Shown piece after piece: positions 7,091 to 9,897 of a DNA stretch of 9,897 nt. The position numbers and the translations under genes are program-made. The notes under the pieces were generated by a model. It saw only the letters and a list, made by a program, of their open reading frames with translations, had not been told where the DNA came from and made no database searches. This DNA comes from Candidatus Uhrbacteria bacterium. GTDB lineage: Bacteria > Patescibacteriota > Patescibacteriia > UBA9934 > GWF2-40-263. Position 1 is the first letter of the stretch, and each line of letters opens with the position of its first letter. The stretch is from the NCBI GenBank assembly GCA_018700535.1, contig JABITQ010000015.1:1-9897 (forward strand), in the 5' to 3' direction.

Positions 7091-7825
7091 ATGTATTGTT
7101 ATCTTTACGATGAATTTATTCAGGAGAACAAGCGTTTTGAACGTGAGTTGCATCTGATTGAAAATCGTTTAACTGACCTTGGTATCGCTGGGAAAATTTC
7201 TCGACTCGCTTTGTTTAGGAATGCCGAGGAGATGATCCGAGATGAGATTCGAAGAGGAGTTGAGACATTGGTTGTGCTTGGAAATGATCAAACGATCCGA
7301 AAGGTGATCGATGTGGTTTCTGAAAACAATGTGGTGCTTGGTTTAATACCGATTGGTCCTGGTAATCAGTTGGCGGAATTGATGGGGATACCAGTGGGTG
7401 TAGAAGCATGTGACATACTTTCTGCCAGGCGCGTGGAGCAGATTGATGTAGGGACTGTAAATGGGAGGCGGTTTATTACAGGATTGCGCGTGCCAGATTT
7501 TCGCGCAGAGATTACTTGTGATGAGCGATTCCGTATTCTTCCAACATCACGTGCTCAATTAGAGATCCGCAATCTTGCAGGAGTTTCAGATCCGCGTGAT
7601 GGTATTTTGGAGACAGTGATACAAACAAATGTAAAAACAGGTTGGGGGCCATTTGGACGCAGTCAAAAGCAAGAGAGTACGTTCCCAATGCAATCGCTTG
7701 CGATTAGGTCTGATGAGCCGTTCTCTGTCTATGCTGATGGGGAAGAGATGAACGGAACAAGATTTGATATAGGTGTTGAGCCTATGACACTAAGAGTAAT
7801 TACAGGGAAGGGGCGAGCGTTCTAG
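7091..7825 (+). CDS. Diacylglycerol kinase-fold protein with altered nucleotide-binding motifs
   Basis: This 244-residue protein resembles the DAGK catalytic superfamily (DgkB, YegS, NAD-kinase-like fold), whose members phosphorylate lipids with ATP. Supporting blocks: LVVLGNDQT (60-68) at the place of the GGDGT motif; LGLIPIGPGNQLAELMGIP (83-101) at the place of PLGTGNDFA; QIDVGTVNGRRFITG (117-131), the usual start of the second domain; and a C-terminal beta domain with YADGEE (DGE at 216-218). It is shorter than typical members (about 290-300), lacks the N-terminal NPxSGxG strand, and keeps only Gly, Asp and Thr of GGDGT. Pro90 and Gln93 replace the Thr and Asp of GTGND. It may be a divergent kinase or a pseudoenzyme; the substrate is unknown. 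No membrane helix or Shine-Dalgarno site is seen. Confidence 0.75.
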   Translation: MYCYLYDEFIQENKRFERELHLIENRLTDLGIAGKISRLALFRNAEEMIRDEIRRGVETLVVLGNDQTIRKVIDVVSENNVVLGLIPIGPGNQLAELMGIPVGVEACDILSARRVEQIDVGTVNGRRFITGLRVPDFRAEITCDERFRILPTSRAQLEIRNLAGVSDPRDGILETVIQTNVKTGWGPFGRSQKQESTFPMQSLAIRSDEPFSVYADGEEMNGTRFDIGVEPMTLRVITGKGRAF

Positions 7826-7827
7826 TC

Positions 7828-7856
7828 TTGCCAGAGTTCGCACGATTGTGTACTAT
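7828..7856 (+). promoter_or_regulatory. Promoter of tRNA-Leu(GAG)
   Basis: TTGCCA (7828-7833), a 17-base spacer and TACTAT (7851-7856). It starts 3 bases after the stop of the preceding gene and predicts transcription from about 7863, some 11 bases before the mature tRNA. It shares its -35 hexamer and spacing with the valS promoter. Confidence 0.65.
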
Positions 7857-7861
7857 CGTGC
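7840..7861. promoter_or_regulatory. Inverted repeat spanning the tRNA-Leu -10 element
   Basis: GCACGAT (7840-7846) and ATCGTGC (7855-7861) are perfect 7-base inverted arms around an 8-base centre. The right arm overlaps the -10 hexamer. No T-run follows, so an intrinsic terminator for the upstream gene is unlikely. It could be an operator or chance symmetry. Confidence 0.35.
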
Positions 7862-7873
7862 CGGATAGTCAAT

Positions 7874-7960
7874 GCGCGGGTGGTGGAATTGGTAGACACG
7901 CTAGCTTGAGGGGCTAGTGGACGCAAGTCCGTGGAGGTTCGAGTCCTCTCTCGCGCACCA
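7874..7960 (+). tRNA. tRNA-Leu (anticodon GAG), CCA encoded
   Basis: Complete 87-base type II tRNA. The acceptor arms are GCGCGGG (7874-7880) and CTCGCGC (7950-7956) with one G-T pair. The D stem is GTG/CAC (7883-7885, 7897-7899). The anticodon stem is CTAGC/GCTAG with loop TTGAGGG, anticodon GAG at 7908-7910, reading CUU and CUC. The long variable arm characteristic of Leu is GGAC-GCAA-GTCC (7919-7930). The T stem is GGAGG/CCTCT with loop TTCGAGT. The discriminator is A7957 and CCA is encoded at 7958-7960. Identity comes from the anticodon and the long variable arm. Confidence 0.96.
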
Positions 7961-8100
7961 CCGAGCTGAGCTCGGTTGGAGTACGCAAAGACAAAGCTGA
8001 GCTTTGTCCCAGTCCAACCGTTGTATTCTTCAGCGAGGCAGTCGAGCTGAGCTCGACAGTAACTCGTGAAGTAATACCTTCAGAGATCATTTCGGTGGTC
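7957..8100 (+). ncRNA. Unrecognised structured RNA downstream of tRNA-Leu (candidate ncRNA or structured trailer)
   Basis: This stretch has no ORF but is dense in complementary segments. A closing helix is possible between 7957-7964 (ACCACCGA) and 8092-8099 (TCGGTGGT). Arm A pairs 7973-7980 (CGGTTGGA) with 8013-8020 (TCCAACCG) and holds the hairpin 7990-8008. Arm B is a bulged helix: 8023-8027 with 8073-8077, 8028-8032 with 8067-8071, 8034-8037 with 8063-8066. It holds the hairpin 8041-8057. A separate hairpin at 7960-7976 overlaps the closing helix and arm A, so both cannot form fully. With the tRNA promoter upstream and the terminator at 8102-8132, it is most simply co-transcribed with tRNA-Leu. 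It does not resemble tmRNA, SRP RNA, 6S or RNase P RNA as far as can be judged by eye. Its function is unknown. Confidence 0.55.
7960..8057 (+). repeat. Three hairpins sharing the core AGC-TGA-GCT with different complementary arms
   Basis: Hairpin 1 (7960-7976): ACCGAGC, TGA, GCTCGGT, 7 bp. Hairpin 2 (7990-8008): GACAAAGC, TGA, GCTTTGTC, 8 bp. Hairpin 3 (8041-8057): GTCGAGC, TGA, GCTCGAC, 7 bp. All stems are perfect and all have the same TGA triloop closed by C-G; only the outer stem bases differ, always with matching partners. I found no further copy of the 9-base core elsewhere in the window. Confidence 0.8.
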
Positions 8101-8101
8101 T

Positions 8102-8132
8102 AAAAAAGATCGACATTTGTCGATCTTTTTTT
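8102..8132. terminator. Bidirectional intrinsic terminator
   Basis: A perfect 13-bp stem has arms 8102-8114 (six A, then GATCGAC) and 8119-8131 (GTCGATC, then six T), with loop ATTT. A T-run follows on the plus strand and, because of the A-run, also on the minus strand. It can end the tRNA-Leu transcript from the left and the minus-strand gene at 8173-8871 from the right. Confidence 0.88.
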
Positions 8133-8172
8133 AGTTATCAAAAAATCCCCACTCCGTCTAGCAGATGCTGAC

Positions 8173-8871
8173 TTAGTGAGGACTGAGTGCTGCTTTCAAC
8201 GCGTCTGTTGAAAGAGGAGGAGTGACTTCTGTTGGTGTCCACGGATTTTCCCGACGAGTCATCTCGTAGAGATGAACCAGGAAGCGAGATTGGTCCTCAT
8301 GGAGACGTTGTTGAATGACTGCAATGTCACCAACTTGGGCATTCGCGTACGCTCGGAGTTCCGCAAGGTCGTTCGCTATGAATGGGTAGCTGGTCAAAGT
8401 GGGGAGTCCATGTGGTCTTTCGAATTCTGAACTCATGAAGTCGCTGCTTTGATCCCAGTCTTTCTGAGAGCCACATTGATCTTCGGTGATCTTGAGGGTC
8501 TGCATGAGCAAGGTACGTTTTTCTTTCAGGCACACAAGATCGCTACCTCTTTTCAGAAGCTCACGCCCCTCACTTGATTTGAGTAGACTGGCGACTACTT
8601 TGTCGAACTTGAAAAAGTAGCTGTGCGAAGCCAACGCGGTGTAGACGAAGGTCCATATGGCCAGTGCGCCCCCAATCAAGATCGCCCCAATGATGTATGG
8701 CGGTTCCTTGCTCGTCCAGATGAAATCAGCAAAGCTTGTTGCTGTAATGAAAGTGATTGTTGCCATCAGCCAGATGAGCGGTGTGATAATCAGTTTCTTT
8801 CTAGCGTCTATCGCTGCTACCACAGATTCTGTTGTGTGAAATGGATGTGATGCAGTGTTTGTGCGTGCCAT
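8173..8871 (-). CDS. Unrecognised two-helix membrane protein
   Basis: I do not recognise this 232-residue protein. The start ATG at 8871-8869 has GAGGG (8880-8876) 4 bases upstream. A polar N-terminus (1-25) is followed by two hydrophobic segments, about 27-50 (LIITPLIWLMATITFITATS) and 58-82 (YIIGAILIGGALAIWTFVYTAL). Then comes a soluble, charged, probably helical C-terminal part of about 145 residues with two Cys (114, 133) and a Pro-rich tail near 210-220. The positive residues just before helix 1 suggest both termini are cytoplasmic. There is no signal-peptide cleavage site, catalytic motif or repeat. It is transcribed away from the neighbouring orphan gene at 9060 and ends about 40 bases before the bidirectional terminator. 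Confidence 0.72.
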   Translation of the reverse strand: MARTNTASHPFHTTESVVAAIDARKKLIITPLIWLMATITFITATSFADFIWTSKEPPYIIGAILIGGALAIWTFVYTALASHSYFFKFDKVVASLLKSSEGRELLKRGSDLVCLKEKRTLLMQTLKITEDQCGSQKDWDQSSDFMSSEFERPHGLPTLTSYPFIANDLAELRAYANAQVGDIAVIQQRLHEDQSRFLVHLYEMTRRENPWTPTEVTPPLSTDALKAALSPH

Positions 8872-8898
8872 GGTTCCCTCTGGTTATTAGCCTGTGGC

Positions 8899-8927
8899 AC
8901 CGTATCGATTAAATAGTGGTTAGTCAA
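8899..8927 (-). promoter_or_regulatory. Possible promoter of the minus-strand membrane-protein gene
   Basis: On the minus strand, TTGACT (8927-8922), a 17-base spacer and TACGGT (8904-8899). The -35 is good and the -10 poor. Transcription would start near 8892, about 20 bases before the ATG, leaving room for the GAGGG ribosome site. Confidence 0.4.
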
Positions 8928-8958
8928 TGGTTTATGCTTTGATTGTGGCAAAAACGGA

Positions 8959-8987
8959 TTGACCAACGTGTAGATGGGTGATAGAAA
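8959..8987 (+). promoter_or_regulatory. Probable promoter of the plus-strand membrane-protein gene
   Basis: TTGACC (8959-8964), a 17-base spacer and TAGAAA (8982-8987), with an extended -10 TG at 8979-8980. Transcription from about 8994 leaves a 66-base leader before the ATG at 9060. It lies within the 188-base divergent region shared with the minus-strand gene, back to back with that gene's promoter. Confidence 0.5.
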
Positions 8988-9059
8988 TAAATGGTCTCTT
9001 CGTGAGATCAATTGCATGCAGATCTTTGTAAACACCAAAACATGAACTGAGGGTGAACA

Positions 9060-9746
9060 ATGCCGAATATCGATGTGCGCACACTGAGACGAAAAACCAG
9101 GAAAGTGTTGAAGTTTCATTCTCAGAAGATTGATGCACCGACATATGAGCATCTTGCTCTGTTCTTGCCCATCAGATATGCCTGGGCCTACATCATTGTG
9201 ATCGTGGTCTGCGCAATCTGCATCGTGACTTCCTTGATTTATGTTTCTGCAGGTATCGGGGTTGCTGCTGTCATCCTCATGATGATTCTTGTTCTCAGAC
9301 TTGGTGCGAAGACGCCTGAGTGCAAGGGGAATCCTTTTTCCTGGCTGAAGATCTTCTGGAATCGAAGTGTTCGTGGGTATCGACTTGTTGTGAGTTTGCG
9401 CAACGACAGGATCTTGTATCAGGTTGCGCGCCGAAGTGATGCTGTTCTCCGTGCTGGTGGTGGGAGTAAATTCAATGCTGTGTCCATTGGCTCGCCTACA
9501 ATTTTCTTCACGATCTCACATTCTCCTAGGAAGGCTTGGGGGGTTGGTTGGGAAAAGACACGCTCATTCACTATCAAGGAATTTGACCTGCAATCAGGTG
9601 ACTGTTTGCTTCAAGTGACTGATGACTGCTCTGACAAACTCACATTTTCCTTACGTGATTTGTTAAGGGTCATGCCAAACGTTGTTGGTTTTACCAAGCC
9701 GAATCATCCTCTGTTATGGGCTGAGTATCATTGCTCTGAGTCTTAA
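9060..9746 (+). CDS. Unrecognised two-helix membrane protein with basic N-terminus
   Basis: I do not recognise this 228-residue protein. GAGGG (9049-9053) lies 6 bases before the ATG. The N-terminal 25 residues are strongly basic (RTLRRKTRKVLKFHSQK). Two adjacent hydrophobic segments follow at about 40-62 (AYIIVIVVCAICIVTSLIYV) and 63-82, forming a helical hairpin with almost no loop. The remaining 145 residues are soluble and probably cytoplasmic, with alternating patterns such as YRLVVSLRNDRILYQVA and SFTIKEFDLQSGDCLLQVTDD that suggest beta strands. A Gly-rich turn lies at 133-135. No catalytic motif is evident. The architecture parallels the divergent neighbour at 8173-8871 (short N-terminus, two helices, C-terminal domain of about 145 residues), but no sequence similarity is visible by eye. 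Confidence 0.72.
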   Translation: MPNIDVRTLRRKTRKVLKFHSQKIDAPTYEHLALFLPIRYAWAYIIVIVVCAICIVTSLIYVSAGIGVAAVILMMILVLRLGAKTPECKGNPFSWLKIFWNRSVRGYRLVVSLRNDRILYQVARRSDAVLRAGGGSKFNAVSIGSPTIFFTISHSPRKAWGVGWEKTRSFTIKEFDLQSGDCLLQVTDDCSDKLTFSLRDLLRVMPNVVGFTKPNHPLLWAEYHCSES

Positions 9747-9764
9747 AGCCCCTGACCCACGCCT

Positions 9765-9800
9765 GCCGCCACTTATTTATTCATGGCGGCGTTTCTTTTT
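9765..9800 (+). terminator. Probable intrinsic terminator after the orphan membrane-protein gene
   Basis: GCCGCCA (9765-9771) and TGGCGGC (9784-9790) form a perfect 7-bp G+C-rich stem with a 12-base loop, followed by a T-rich tract interrupted by one C (9792-9800). It lies about 20 bases after the stop at 9746. Confidence 0.65.
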
Positions 9801-9826
9801 CATAAGACGTAACCCCAAGTCTTCTC

Positions 9827-9855
9827 TTGATCTATTTTTCAAAATACGATATCTT
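9827..9855 (+). promoter_or_regulatory. Possible promoter of the right-edge tRNA
   Basis: TTGATC (9827-9832), a 17-base spacer and TATCTT (9850-9855), about 16 bases before the tRNA start. The spacing is good and the -10 moderate. Confidence 0.4.
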
Positions 9856-9871
9856 CTCTCTTGAATGATAA

Positions 9872-9897
9872 GGGCGTTTAGCTCAGTTGGTTAGAGC
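9872..9897 (+). tRNA. tRNA gene, 5' part only (identity not determinable)
   Basis: The last 26 bases show the 5' acceptor strand GGGCGTT, T8-A9, the D stem GCTC/GAGC and the D loop AGTTGGTTA with the invariant GG. The anticodon lies beyond the window, so the amino acid cannot be stated; Val and Ile tRNAs are among those with similar 5' halves. Confidence 0.88.

Noticed and set aside
7960..8057. Three spaced palindromes considered as a CRISPR array
   Set aside because: The repeats are only about 17 bases and differ in their arms, the spacing is irregular (13 and 32 bases), and no cas gene is present.
7957..8132. tmRNA, SRP RNA, 6S RNA or RNase P RNA in the post-tRNA region
   Set aside because: No tmRNA tag ORF or tRNA-Ala-like end, no SRP GGAA-loop region and no RNase P conserved boxes are visible. 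The element is also too short for RNase P RNA.
8817..9152. A 111-codon minus-strand open frame across the divergent intergenic region
   Set aside because: It overlaps the starts of both orphan genes, has no ribosome site or recognisable protein features, and would cover both promoters.
8173..9871. Integrated mobile element at the tRNA genes
   Set aside because: No integrase, transposase or duplicated tRNA 3' end can be found in the window, so only a suspicion of accessory content is kept.

Overview
The window looks like the chromosome of a small-genome bacterium, most likely from Patescibacteria (Candidate Phyla Radiation). This is inferred from the valyl-tRNA synthetase signature blocks, the gene mix (valS, mscS, argS, a bactofilin and a reduced diacylglycerol-kinase-fold protein packed head to tail) and the near absence of Shine-Dalgarno sites in that block. 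No database search was possible, so the phylum is a guess. The standard genetic code fits all genes.

Left edge (1-969, minus strand): the N-terminal 323 residues of a secreted lipoprotein made of tandem Asp- and Cys-rich repeats of the MopE-like 'putative metal-binding motif' type. It has a strong ribosome binding site and a predicted 5' leader hairpin, and is clearly richer in G+C than the genes to its right. Its 3' end lies outside the window. A 196-base divergent promoter region (970-1165) separates it from valS.

Housekeeping block (1166-7825, plus strand): valS, mscS (1 base after the valS stop) and argS (9 bases after mscS) form a probable operon. The bactofilin gene follows behind its own promoter, then a 244-residue protein of diacylglycerol kinase fold with altered nucleotide-binding motifs. 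None of these five genes has a convincing Shine-Dalgarno site. The valS promoter predicts an almost leaderless mRNA.

RNA region (7828-8132): a good promoter drives tRNA-Leu(GAG) with encoded CCA. The tRNA is followed immediately by about 140 bases of unannotated sequence that folds into nested helices. Three hairpins there share the same C(UGA)G-capped core with different, fully complementary arms. A perfect 13-bp terminator, usable from both strands, closes the region. This is the best candidate in the window for something undescribed.

Orphan region (8173-9746): two divergently transcribed genes encode unrecognised proteins, each with two membrane helices and a soluble C-terminal domain. 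Both have Shine-Dalgarno sites, unlike the housekeeping block. The pair lies between tRNA-Leu and another tRNA gene cut by the right edge (9872-9897). The order tRNA, orphans, tRNA is compatible with an accessory segment, but no integrase or repeat boundary is visible.
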